A stretch of 64,000 bases of DNA from the NCBI RefSeq assembly GCF_000423185.1, contig NZ_AUHM01000014.1, positions 62,001-126,000 on the forward strand, read 5' to 3'. Position 1 is the first letter of the stretch, and each line of letters starts with the position of its first letter. Made by a program: the position numbers and the translations under genes. Origin of the DNA: Inquilinus limosus DSM 16000 (GTDB lineage: Bacteria > Pseudomonadota > Alphaproteobacteria > DSM-16000 > Inquilinaceae). The notes beneath the pieces were generated by a model. That model saw nothing but the letters and a program-made list of their open reading frames with translations. It was not told the DNA's origin and made no database searches. Positions 45,190 to 54,500 of this stretch are shown here, piece by piece.

Positions 45190-46797
45190 TCAGCCCTGCT
45201 TCGCGTCGCCGGTGGGGATCTCCCACCAGGGCATCCACTGGCTCTCGATGCCGAACCAGGAATCCCATTCCTGCCGCACCACCTCGGCCTCGTCCTGCGG
45301 CCACAGCACCTTCAGCGGCAGCGGCCGCACCGGCGGGCGGTAGCTGGCCAGCGGCACTTGGCCGACATCGATGCGGGAGGACAGGGCCAGCAGCATCGCC
45401 ACCTGCTCACGACAGCGGCGGCCCTGGCACAGCCCCATGCCGGCACGGGTCAGGCGTTTGACCTGGTCCTGGTTGACCGGCCCGTCCTCCAGCAGCGTGG
45501 TCAGCGACCGGGTGCCCATCTTGTTCGATTTGCGCTCGAGATAGCGCGGCGGGCTGACATCCAGCAGCTCGCCGCGGCTGACCTCCTCACACTGGCAGAC
45601 CAGCACGTCGAGCCCGCCGGTGTTGAGCAGCGCCTTCAGCCAAGTCATCCGGTGGTCGGCCTGGCCGCAGACCGGCTGCGCCAGCCCGGCCCGGGCCGCC
45701 ACTACATCGGCTTCGGCCGCCCTGCCCAGGGACGCGGCCGCGGCGATCGCCGCCACCCGCCCCTCCTGCCGCGCCACGGCGGCGTCGACCGACTTGGCGG
45801 CGTGGATGCCGGCGCAGTCGCCGACCGCATAGGCGAAGGGCAGGGCGGTGCGGCCGTCCGCCTCCGTCACCGGCACGTGGCCGCCGCGGTCCGGGTCGTG
45901 CACCAGCCTGGCGTCCAGCGCCGCCAGCAGCTCGATATTCGGCACCGTGCCGATGCCGAGCGCGATGGTGTCGCAGGCGATGTCGCGCTCGCTGCCCGGA
46001 ACGGGCGAGAGCTGGTCGTCGATCCGCACCAGCGTCGCCGTGGTCACGCCCTCGACGTTGCCCGAGGCCACCTTGATCACATGGCCGGTCAGCACCGGCA
46101 CGCCATGCGCCTGCACCGCCTCGACCAGCGCGGCGGGACCGACCGGTTCGGCCGCCACCTCGACGATGCCGGCCACCTCCAGCCCGCGGCCCAGCGCCGT
46201 CAGCGCCAGGTCCAGCGCCTCGGCGCCGGAGCCGAGGATCAAAAGGCGCCGGCCGGCGAAGGCGTCGTAGCCGGCGATCAGCCGGTGCGCCGCGGTCACG
46301 CCCATCACCCCCGGCAGGTCCCAGCCCGGGAAGGACATGCCGAGGTCGCGCCGGCCGGCCGCCACCACCACCCGGTCGAAGCCGACCAGCCAGGACCGCT
46401 CGGCATCGGCCAGCCCGGCCACGGGACCCGGCATCCACTGCACGCCGGGGCCATTGGCGAACAGGCCCCAGACGGTGGTCTGCAGCAGCACCTCGACGCC
46501 CTTGTCGAACAGCTCGGCCAGCTCCGGCGACGCCTCCAGGAACGGCTCCAGCAGGCGGCCGGGCGTGTTCACCGCCGCGGTGGCGCGGCCGCCGAAATGC
46601 AGCGGCACATCCATGCCGATCAGGGCGCCGTCAACCGGGTTCTCGTCGACCAGCAGCACCTCCAGCCCGCGCTCCGCCGCCTCCGCCGCCGCGGCGATGC
46701 CGGCCGGGCCGGCGCCGATCACGAGCAGCTGGACATGGCGTTCGACCGCCGGGGTCTTCCCGGCGACCGATTTCGGATCGATGGGGGGATGGGGCAT
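45190..46797 (-). CDS. FAD-dependent oxidoreductase with fused BFD-like 2Fe-2S domain (alpha subunit-like)
   Basis: A 535-residue flavoprotein. The N-terminal pyridine nucleotide-disulfide oxidoreductase fold starts VQLLVIGAGPAGIAAAAEAAERGLEVLLVDE at about 22-52, with a second Rossmann motif GRRLLILGSGAEALDLALTALG. A C-terminal BFD-like ferredoxin segment has VCQCEEVSRGELL and GLCQGRRCREQV, giving four cysteines for a 2Fe-2S cluster. This layout is typical of opine/hydroxyproline dehydrogenase alpha subunits; in some systems the cluster is on a separate gamma protein. It is divergent from the TetR gene 141 bp away. Confidence 0.88.
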   Translation of the reverse strand: MPHPPIDPKSVAGKTPAVERHVQLLVIGAGPAGIAAAAEAAERGLEVLLVDENPVDGALIGMDVPLHFGGRATAAVNTPGRLLEPFLEASPELAELFDKGVEVLLQTTVWGLFANGPGVQWMPGPVAGLADAERSWLVGFDRVVVAAGRRDLGMSFPGWDLPGVMGVTAAHRLIAGYDAFAGRRLLILGSGAEALDLALTALGRGLEVAGIVEVAAEPVGPAALVEAVQAHGVPVLTGHVIKVASGNVEGVTTATLVRIDDQLSPVPGSERDIACDTIALGIGTVPNIELLAALDARLVHDPDRGGHVPVTEADGRTALPFAYAVGDCAGIHAAKSVDAAVARQEGRVAAIAAAASLGRAAEADVVAARAGLAQPVCGQADHRMTWLKALLNTGGLDVLVCQCEEVSRGELLDVSPPRYLERKSNKMGTRSLTTLLEDGPVNQDQVKRLTRAGMGLCQGRRCREQVAMLLALSSRIDVGQVPLASYRPPVRPLPLKVLWPQDEAEVVRQEWDSWFGIESQWMPWWEIPTGDAKQG

Positions 46798-46938
46798 GAT
46801 GGCTTCGTTCTCCGACGCGGCGTCCGGGCCGGCTCCCCTCTTGCCTTGCAGGGCGTCGCCTGCTGCGGGCATACAGGATGGGTCGGCATCTGGCTGGTGA
46901 CGCAAGGCTACCGCCGGCACCGATCGAGGACCGACGCA
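46798..46938. promoter_or_regulatory. Divergent region between flavoprotein operon and TetR gene
   Basis: A 141-bp gap holding promoters for both directions; the TetR protein probably binds here to control itself and the flavoprotein operon. I see no clean long palindrome. A GAGGA site near 46926-46930 serves the TetR gene. Confidence 0.45.
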
Positions 46939-47559
46939 TTGGCGACAACGAAGAACAGCAGAGCGACGGCGGAAGGCGGAAACGGGCGCCGGACGCTGAG
47001 CCGCGAAGACTGGGTCAGGGCCGCGCTGAAGGTTCTGGAGAAGGGCGGCGTCGCCAGCATCAAGGTCGACCGGCTGGCGAAGTCGCTGAAGGTGACGCGG
47101 GGCAGCTTCTATTTCCACTTCGGCGGCCGCAAGGACCTGCTGACGGCGCTGCTGGAGGAGTGGCGCCGCCGCAACTGCGCCCCGTTCGAGGCGCTGGAGG
47201 GCCGCGACGACCTGGCGGGGACGGCGCTGTTCCGCGCCTTCCGCAACGTCTGGGTCGACGAGAACCCGTTCAGCCCGGCGCTCGACATGGCGGTGCGCGA
47301 CTGGGGCCGCGCCGCCAAGGAGGTGGCCCGGGCGGTGCAGGAGGCCGACCAGTTCCGCATGGGCCTGCTGCGCCGCGCCTTCGGGCAGATGGGCTATGCC
47401 CCGGACGAGGTCGAGATCCGCGCCCGGATCAGCTATTTCCACCAGATCGGCTACTACGCCATCCCCTTCCGCGAGCCGCGGCCGGAACGGCTGCGCTACG
47501 TGCCGATCTATGACGATGTATTGACCGGACGACCGTTCAGGGAATCGGAGCCATGCTGA
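46939..47559 (+). CDS. TetR/AcrR-family regulator
   Basis: A 206-residue regulator. The N-terminal HTH reads WVRAALKVLEKGGVASIKVDRLAKSLKVTRGSFYFHFGGRKDLLTALLEEW (about 25-75). The C-terminal ligand domain is helical. No ATG fits the frame before the HTH, so a TTG at 46939, preceded by GAGGACCGACGCA, is the probable start; it gives a plausible short N-terminal arm. It overlaps the GST gene by 7 bp and is divergent from the flavoprotein operon, its likely target. Confidence 0.85.
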   Translation: MATTKNSRATAEGGNGRRTLSREDWVRAALKVLEKGGVASIKVDRLAKSLKVTRGSFYFHFGGRKDLLTALLEEWRRRNCAPFEALEGRDDLAGTALFRAFRNVWVDENPFSPALDMAVRDWGRAAKEVARAVQEADQFRMGLLRRAFGQMGYAPDEVEIRARISYFHQIGYYAIPFREPRPERLRYVPIYDDVLTGRPFRESEPC

Positions 47560-48191
47560 CGATCTGGGGCCGGCGCAACGCCTTCAACGTGCAGAAGGTG
47601 CTGTGGCTGGTGGGCGAGCTCGGCCTGCAGCACGAGCACATCCCGGCCGGCGGCGACTTCGGCGGGCTGGACGATCCGGCCTTCCGCGCCAGGAACCCGC
47701 ATGGAAGGGTGCCGGTGATCGACGACAGCGGCACGGTGGTATGGGAATCGCACAGCATCCTGCGCTACCTCGCCGCCCGGCATGGCCGGTTCTGGCCGGC
47801 CGATCCGGCGGAACGGTCCTTCTCCGACCGCTGGATGGACTGGTCGCTGGCGACGCTGCAGCGCGACTTCATGGACCTGTTCTGGGGCCATTGGCGCACC
47901 CCCGAGGCCGAGCGCAACCGGGAGCTGATCACACGGAAGCAGGAGGCCTGCGCCGCGCATTTCCGGCTGCTCGACCAGCATCTGGCCGGCCGGCCCTTCC
48001 TGGCGGGCGAGGCGTTCGGCCTGGCCGACATCCCGGCCGGCACCGCGCTCTACCGCTATTTCGAGATGGGGCTGGAGACGCCGCCGGTGCCGAATGTCCG
48101 CGCCTGGTACCGCCGCCTGTCCGACCGGCCGGCCTATCGCGAGCATGTGATGATGCCCTTCGACGACATGTACGGCCGGCTGGCCTATTGA
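47553..48191 (+). CDS. Glutathione S-transferase family protein
   Basis: A 212-residue GST. The thioredoxin-like N-terminal half includes IWGRRNAFNVQKVLWLVGELGLQHEHIPAGG and NPHGRVPVIDD, with the cis-proline VPV, then VVWESHSILRYLAARHG with the ESxSI glutathione contact. The C-terminal half is helical (FLAGEAFGLADIPAGTALYRYFEM). The start overlaps the TetR stop by 7 bp, so the two are translated together. Substrate unknown. Confidence 0.93.
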   Translation: MLTIWGRRNAFNVQKVLWLVGELGLQHEHIPAGGDFGGLDDPAFRARNPHGRVPVIDDSGTVVWESHSILRYLAARHGRFWPADPAERSFSDRWMDWSLATLQRDFMDLFWGHWRTPEAERNRELITRKQEACAAHFRLLDQHLAGRPFLAGEAFGLADIPAGTALYRYFEMGLETPPVPNVRAWYRRLSDRPAYREHVMMPFDDMYGRLAY

Positions 48192-48207
48192 TCCACGGAA
48201 GGCGGCT

Positions 48208-48717
48208 GTGACCAGCTTCGTCATCCTGCTGCGGGCGGTGAATGTCGGCGGCACCGGCAAGCTGCCGATGAGCGACCTGAAGGCCCTGTGCGAGGCGGCG
48301 GGGCTCGCCGACATCCGCACCTATATCGCCAGCGGCAATGTCGTCTGCCGCAGCGACCGGACGGAGGCCGAGATCAAGGCCGCGGTGGAGGCCTCGCTCG
48401 AGGCCTATGCCGGCAAGCCGGTCGGCGTGCTGGTGCGCAGCGCCGCGGAGATGGCTGAGGTCCTGGCGGCGAACCCGTTCCCCGGGGCCGCGCCGAACCG
48501 GACCGTGGCGATCTTCCTCGACGCTCCGCCGCCGGCCGATGCGCTGGAAAAGGCGACCGGCCGGCAGGGCGAGGGGATGCGGCTCGGCAGGCGCGAGATC
48601 TATGTCCATTACAGCGACGGCATGGCCCGTTCCAAGCTGTCGATCCCGGCGGCCAAGGCCGGCACCGCCCGCAACATGAACACGGTGGCGAAGCTGGCCG
48701 AGATGGCCCGGGGTTAG
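48208..48717 (+). CDS. DUF1697 domain protein
   Basis: A 169-residue protein with the standard DUF1697 start FVILLRAVNVGGTGKLPMSDLKALCEAAGLADIRTYIASGNVVC. Function unknown. The start is GTG at 48208 after GGAAGGCGGCT. It follows the GST gene by 16 bp. Its stop TAG lies within the TTAG that also gives the convergent hydrolase-like gene its stop. Confidence 0.9.
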   Translation: MTSFVILLRAVNVGGTGKLPMSDLKALCEAAGLADIRTYIASGNVVCRSDRTEAEIKAAVEASLEAYAGKPVGVLVRSAAEMAEVLAANPFPGAAPNRTVAIFLDAPPPADALEKATGRQGEGMRLGRREIYVHYSDGMARSKLSIPAAKAGTARNMNTVAKLAEMARG

Positions 48718-49781
48718 CGTCCGCCGAGGAAAGCCGCAATCTCGGCGATCAACGCATCCCGGCCGCGCTCGGGGCGGTCGAGATGCACGAAATGGGTGGC
48801 GCCGGGCAGGGTGACGCTGCGCACGCCCGCGGACCGCATTGCGTCATGGGCGAAGGCGTCGACGTCCTCCGGCCGGCTCCAGAAATCGTGTTCGGAGCGG
48901 ACCAGCAGGATCGGCGCGGTGATCGAGCCGGCATCGAACAGCCTGCGGCCACCGGCCTGATGGAAGCTGTCCTCCATCGCTCCGGCCGGGGCGCGGAAGG
49001 CGGGGGGATCGCGCGTGTCCGAGGCCGGGTCGCTGGCCAGCGCTTCCCGGGCATAGGCCTCGGCCACCGCCGGGTCGCGCCAGCTCGCCTTGTCCTCGGC
49101 CGGGATCGACTCGTCCCAGGCCGGGAACAGCGCCGCGGCCGTGGTCGGCCGATAGCCGCCGAGCTTCGGGCTCGGCCGGTCCGGATGCTCGGGATCAGCC
49201 GACTGCGTGCCGGGGCCCAGCGTCGGATGCCGGTCGGCGCCGCCATAGAGCGCGTTCAGAACCACTAGATGGCCGACCCGCTCGGGCCAGAGCGAGGCGT
49301 ACCAGGCCGACCACATGCCACCGGTGGCCCAGCCGATCAGGGCGACCGTGTCCGATCCGGCGCGCCCCGCCGCCATGCGGGCCACGGCGTCGATGTCGCG
49401 CACCACCTCGTGGCCGCGTGACAGCGGCCGGCTCTCGGCCGCCGGCCGGTCCATCGCCGCCGGCCGGTCCGACCCGCCATAGCCGCGGACGTCCATGATG
49501 AAGACCCTGCGGCCCAGCCGCTCGGCCAGATCCCCGGCCAGCGATCCGCCCGGCACGTCGAGGTCGAAGGACCCGATCCCCGGCACCCGGGCGCCATGGA
49601 CCAGGATGATCGGCTCGCCCGTGCCGCCGGCCCGGGGCCGGACTTCGCGGATATGGATGCCGACCTTGTCCGCAGTCGTCACCCGCAGCTCCTCGCGGAC
49701 GAGATCGGGCCCGGCCGCGGCCGGGCCCGCGGCGAGGGCGGCGGCCAGAAGAGCGGCCCGGGAAGCGCGCAGCACAGGCAT
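48714..49781 (-). CDS. Alpha/beta-hydrolase fold protein with nucleophile replaced by alanine
   Basis: A 355-residue secreted or periplasmic protein with a signal peptide (about 1-24, LLAAALAAGPAAA). The fold is clear: oxyanion motif ILVHGARVPGIGSFD, strand-turn VALIGWATGGMW, acid loop LVRSEHDFWSRPED and terminal ATHFVHLDRPE with the histidine. In the nucleophile elbow the usual GxSxG is GWATG, with Ala152 where serine is expected (codon GCC, 49326-49328). Either it is non-hydrolytic or it uses another mechanism. The ATG has GGAGGGATCG upstream. The stop codon overlaps that of the DUF1697 gene. Confidence 0.85.
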   Translation of the reverse strand: MPVLRASRAALLAAALAAGPAAAGPDLVREELRVTTADKVGIHIREVRPRAGGTGEPIILVHGARVPGIGSFDLDVPGGSLAGDLAERLGRRVFIMDVRGYGGSDRPAAMDRPAAESRPLSRGHEVVRDIDAVARMAAGRAGSDTVALIGWATGGMWSAWYASLWPERVGHLVVLNALYGGADRHPTLGPGTQSADPEHPDRPSPKLGGYRPTTAAALFPAWDESIPAEDKASWRDPAVAEAYAREALASDPASDTRDPPAFRAPAGAMEDSFHQAGGRRLFDAGSITAPILLVRSEHDFWSRPEDVDAFAHDAMRSAGVRSVTLPGATHFVHLDRPERGRDALIAEIAAFLGGR

Positions 49782-49872
49782 CGATCCCTCCGGATTGGTG
49801 CTCCGGCTTCTTTGGGGCAGCCCGTCTGATCGATCAAATATCGCTTCTGCTCGCTTTGATATGTCTTCGGTA

Positions 49873-50268
49873 TCAGCGGGTGCTGTCCGGCTGCACCGTC
49901 AGCAGGTTGGCGTCACGGGTCAGCAGCCAGCGGCCGTCCGGCTGCTTGCGCAGGATGGTCAGGGTCCAGCCGGCGCGCCGCACCGGCTGGCCGACCGGCG
50001 GCGTGACGGTGATGTCGATATGGGCGCGCAGATACGCCCAATCTCCCAGCACCTGCAGCTCGCGGATCTCGCTGCGGCCGTCGATGCTCATCTCCGATTG
50101 CCCGGCGGAGGCGGCGGCGAAGGCCTCCTTGCCGAAGGGTTCATGGCCGGGGACCATGAAGACCACGTCGTCCGACATCAGGCTCAGCACCGTCGCCACG
50201 TCGCCGGCCTTGCTGGCCTTCATCCAGGTCTCGACCAGGTCGTGGATCGCGCGCTCATCCTCCGTCAT
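49873..50268 (-). CDS. SnoaL/NTF2-like protein (SgcJ/EcaC type)
   Basis: A 131-residue NTF2-fold protein: AIHDLVETWMKASKAGDVATVLSLMSDDVVFMVPGHEPFGKEAFAAA (about 8-53) and WAYLRAHIDITVTPP. The cone-shaped fold binds small ligands or acts as an isomerase; this subgroup has no settled function. It shares strand with the DUF1579-like gene 33 bp upstream. Confidence 0.85.
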   Translation of the reverse strand: MTEDERAIHDLVETWMKASKAGDVATVLSLMSDDVVFMVPGHEPFGKEAFAAASAGQSEMSIDGRSEIRELQVLGDWAYLRAHIDITVTPPVGQPVRRAGWTLTILRKQPDGRWLLTRDANLLTVQPDSTR

Positions 50269-50301
50269 CGCAGGCCTCTCCGGTTGCGGGACGGAGTCAG
50301 T

Positions 50302-50820
50302 CTAGCCGGAACCGGCCGTCGGGCCAGACCCGACCCGCCGGGCCCGGAACTCGGCCAGGAGGCGCCAGTCGCCTTCGCCGTCGGGCGACCGATCGGCCCG
50401 CCAGACGAAGCTGTCCGGGGTGATCTCGCGGAAGCTCCAGCGAATGACGGCGCCGCTTTCGTCCTTGCCCAGCTGGACGATGTCGCGGCCCTCGGCCCGG
50501 CCGATCTGCCGGGTGTAGTACTGCTTCAGCGGGTCGTTCCACAGGATGTGCCACGCATCGAGGCCGGGGTCGTAGATCCTGAGCGTGGTGCCGAAGAAGA
50601 CGCCGGGCAGGATCCAGACATCCTGGATGGCGCGGCCGTCCAGGGCCCAGCCGAAATGGATCTCGCCGCGGCCGGGCGTCGCGGTGCCGTCCTCGGCGAA
50701 CAGCCGGGTGTCCATCTCCCAGTCGCCGATCAGCCAGCCATAGAGGCCCATCTTCTCGGCCCGGTCCGGCGCCGGGCCGTCGGCGAACAGGGCGTCTTTC
50801 AGGGAAGCGAAGGTGGTCAC
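50302..50820 (-). CDS. DUF1579-like small protein
   Basis: A 172-residue protein rich in beta strands. YGWLIGDWEMDTRLFAEDGT and GEIHFGWALDGRAIQDVWILPG recall DUF1579-type lipocalin-like proteins. Function unknown. The start is GTG at 50818-50820 with GGGAGAGCCCTC upstream. It is downstream of soxG of operon 2 by 84 bp on the same strand and may be an operon tail. Confidence 0.78.
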   Translation of the reverse strand: MTTFASLKDALFADGPAPDRAEKMGLYGWLIGDWEMDTRLFAEDGTATPGRGEIHFGWALDGRAIQDVWILPGVFFGTTLRIYDPGLDAWHILWNDPLKQYYTRQIGRAEGRDIVQLGKDESGAVIRWSFREITPDSFVWRADRSPDGEGDWRLLAEFRARRVGSGPTAGSG

Positions 50821-50904
50821 GAGGGCTCTCCCGATCTGTGGGAAGCCCTGGATAGGACGGGACGGGCGGCCGTCGCTTGGAGAAAATTGCGGTGCCGCCG
50901 CTCC

Positions 50905-51525
50905 CTATTTCAGCCGTACCGTCCGCGGCGATTCCTGCGGTGGGGGCGGGCGGTGCAGCAGGGCCGCGTCGATCCGGGCGCCGAACTCCAGCGCGCCGTC
51001 GGCCAGGGCGCCGAGGGCGAACTCGGCATAGGACACCGGAAGCAGCAGGTCGAAGCCGTCGGCGCCGGCGCGCTGCAGATGCACCCGCACATGCTCCAGC
51101 CGGGCGGTGGCGACGTCGCCCTCGGCCAGCATGTCCGGATGAAGGTCCACCGCCATCAGCTTGGCCAGGAGGTCGCGCGACCGCGTCCCGTCGAGACGCA
51201 GCCCGACATGGCCGCCGGTGCAGGGCACCGCGGCGACGCCGTCCGGCAGGCCGGGCAGCGCCGTGCCGGCCTCGGCGATCAGCAGGCGGCGCCAGGGGGC
51301 GACCGGCCACAGCCGCAGCCCGCCCACGACCAGCGCGGCCCCGGCCTCTGCGACGGCGGCACCGAAAACGGCGCGCTCCCAGCCGGCCAGGGCGGCGGCG
51401 GAGTCCGTGCTCCAGGCGGCGAGCTGCAGGATCGCCGCCGGACGCCAGGGGCGCAGGGTCAGGCCGTCGGCATCGATGGTCGACAGGGCCTCGAGCGGGT
51501 TCTCGGGGACGGAGATGTCAGCCAC
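50905..51525 (-). CDS. soxG: Sarcosine oxidase subunit gamma, operon 2
   Basis: A 206-residue gamma subunit, clearly divergent from the operon 1 copy. Recognisable are LRLWPVAPWRRLLIAE, CTGGHVGLRLDGTRSRDLLAKLMAVDLHPDML and VSYAEFALGALADGALEFGARI. The start is a GTG at 51523-51525 that overlaps the soxA stop by 8 bp, the same overlap length as in operon 1. A GGGAGAGCGCG lies upstream. Confidence 0.88.
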   Translation of the reverse strand: MADISVPENPLEALSTIDADGLTLRPWRPAAILQLAAWSTDSAAALAGWERAVFGAAVAEAGAALVVGGLRLWPVAPWRRLLIAEAGTALPGLPDGVAAVPCTGGHVGLRLDGTRSRDLLAKLMAVDLHPDMLAEGDVATARLEHVRVHLQRAGADGFDLLLPVSYAEFALGALADGALEFGARIDAALLHRPPPPQESPRTVRLK

Positions 51526-54500
51526 GGACGCGCTCTCCCTTCGGGTCGTAGAAGCAGGGCTCGGTCACCCGCACCTTGACATGGGTGCCGCGCAGCGGGT
51601 CGGTCACGAAGATCGTGCCGCCCATCCGCTCCCGGCTGCGGGCCAGGAGGCCGAGGGCGATCGGCTGCCCGGTCACCGGGCTGGTGCAGGAGGAGGTGAT
51701 GTGCCCCTGGGTCGGCTCGTTCTCGCGGAACATGCCGCCCTCGACCAGATGCGCCCCGGCCATCAGCGGCTCGCCCGCCTCGGAGACCAGCCCGACCAGC
51801 CGCGGCCGGTCCGGATCGGCCAGCCCTTCGCGCTGCGCCAGCGGCTTGCCGACATAGGCGCCGTCGCGCTTGGCGAAGCGCTCATGCGCCAGGTCGGCCA
51901 GCGTGGTCTGGCCGTTGATCTCGGCGCCGGTCAGGAAGCCCTTCTCGATCCGCAGCAGGTCCAGCGCCTCCAGGCCGAAGCGCTCCAGCCCCAGCGGTTC
52001 ACCGGCCGCGACCAGCCTGCGCCAAAGCTCCGGCGCGTGCTGCGCCTCGACATGCAGCTCGTAGCCAAGCTCGCCGGTGAAGCTGACGCGCAGGATGCGG
52101 ATCGGTAGCCCGTCTGCCGCCACGTTCCGGACCGCCATGAAGGGCAGGGCCTCGTTCGAGACGTCCGCGGCGCCGCCGACCAGGCGCTCCAGCACCGTCC
52201 GCGCCTGCGGCCCGGTCAGGGCGACGGCGCCCCAGGCCTCGGTCACCTCGGTCACGGCGACGCGCAGCTCCGGCCAGTCCACCTCGGTCAGCCGCTCCAT
52301 CGTCCGCACCACGTCATGCGCCTTGGCCGTGGTGGTGGTGACGTAGAAGCGGTCCTCGGCCAGCCGGGTGACGGTGCCGTCGTCCAGCACGATGCCGTCG
52401 TCGCGCAGCATGATGCCGTAGCGCGAACGCCCGACCGGCAGCGTCTCGATCCGGTTGACGTAGAGCCGCTCCAGGAAGGCGGCGGCATCGGGGCCCCGGA
52501 CGTCGACCTTGCCGAGGGTCGATACGTCGAAGATGCCGACCTGCGTCCGGACGTGCCGGGCCTCGCGCAGCGCCGCCTGGCCCAGGCTCTCGCCCGGCCG
52601 GGGGTAGTAATGCGGCCGCAACCAGCCGCCGGAGCGCACGAAGACGGCGCCGTCGGCTTGGTGGAATCGATCGAACGGCGTCCGCCGGGTGGGGACGGTG
52701 TGCCAGCCGACCGACCGGCCGACGATGGCGCCGAAGGCGACCGGCGTATAAGGCGGCCGGAAGGTCGGGGCGGCCAAGTCGCCGGCGCGCAGATGCCGCG
52801 CCTCGGCCAGGACGCCGAGCGCAGGGCCGTTCGCGGTCTTGCCCTGGTCGGTTGCCATGCCGAGGGTGGTGTAGCGCTTCATGTGCTCGGGCGACGAATA
52901 GCCCTCGCGCGCGGCCAGCCGGATGTCGGCGGCGGTGACGTCGTTCTGGAAATCGACGAAGGCCTTGCCCGTGACCTGCGGGTCCGCGACGACGGGAGCG
53001 GAGGCCGGGGCAGGGGCGGGGCGCTGGAGGAGCGCGGTCTCGCTCGCGTGACCTCTCCCGCGGGGCGGGAGAGGTCGGACATCCGCCAGGATGTCCGGGT
53101 GAGGGCTGGCACCGGCGGCGGGAAGGCCCTCACCCGGAGCCGCTGGCGCGGCTCCGGCCTCTCCCGCAAGCGGGAGAGGCAACGCGCCAACACTCTGATG
53201 ACGACCCCCGGTTAGGCGTGCCGCCCTCTGCCCGACCGCCAAGCCATCGGCGATCGCCGCCTCGGTCGAGGCGCGGCCGGCGCAGGCACCGGCCGCCAGC
53301 AGCGGGCCGTCCAACTCCGGCAGCACGAAGCCGCCGAGCCGCGTGTCGAGCCGGGGGCGGACGCCGCGCTGGCTCAGCAGATGGGTGGTCGGCATCCAGC
53401 CGCCGGACATGGCGACCGCATCGCAGTCGATCGCGATGGATCTCCCCTCGCCGTCGGCCCGGCCGATCCGGGCGCCCTCGACACCCAGACCGCCCTTGGC
53501 GCCGCGCACGGTCGACCCGGCATGGATCGGGATGCCGGCGGCGCGCAGCTCCTCCGTCAGCGGTCCGGCGGGATCGCGGCGCGAATCCACCAGCCCGGCG
53601 ATCTCGACGCCGTGCCGTTTCAGCGCCAGGGCGGTCCGCGCCGCGCCGTCGTCGATCCCGGCCACCAGCACCCGCCTGCCCGGCGCCACGCCATAGCGAT
53701 GGGCGTAGCGGCGCGTCGCATTCGCCAGCATCACCCCGGGCCGGTCGTTGTTCGGGAAGACCAACGGCTGCTCGATCGCCCCGGCCGCGACCACCATGGC
53801 GGCGGCGCGGATGGTCCAGAAGCGCTGGCGCGGCAGATGCGGCGGCGGTTCGGGCAGGTGATCGGCGACCCGCTCGATCAGCCCGACCGTGCCGTGGTCG
53901 TAGATCCCGAAGGCGGTGCCGCGCGGCACCAGGGTGACGCGGTCGCCGAAACCCTGCAGCGCCGCCAGCCGCTCCGCCACCCAGTCCACCGCCGGCCGGC
54001 CCTCGACCGGCTGGTCCTCGGCCAGCAGCGCGCCGCCGAAGCGGTCGTTCTCGTCGCACAGGATGACGCGGGCGCCGGCCTCGGCCGCGGCCAGGGCGGC
54101 GCTGAGCCCCGCCGGACCGCCGCCCACCACCAGGACGTCGCAGAAGGCATGGCGGCGCTCGTAGCGGTCCGGATCGGGCTCCTGCGGCGCCCGGCCCAGC
54201 CCGGCGGCGCGGCGGATGATCCGCTCATAGACCGGCTCCCAGAACGAGGCCGGCCACATGAAGGTCTTGTAGTAGAAGCCGGCCGGGAAGACCGGGGCCA
54301 AGAGGCCGTTGACCACGCCCAGCGCGTCGAAGGCCAGCGACGGCCAGCGGTTCTGGCTCTGCGCCATCAGGCCGTCATGGAGCTCGACCATGGTGGCGCG
54401 GGTGTTGGGCTCGTGCCGCGCGCCGCCGCGCAGCTCGACCAGCGCGTTCGGCTCCTCCGACCCGGCGGATAGGATGCCGCGCGGCCGGTGGTACTTGAAG

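Noticed and set aside
44014-46938. A long plus-strand frame joined to the TetR gene.
   Set aside because: It overlaps the two flavoprotein genes on the other strand and has low-complexity composition. Only the part from 46939 is TetR.
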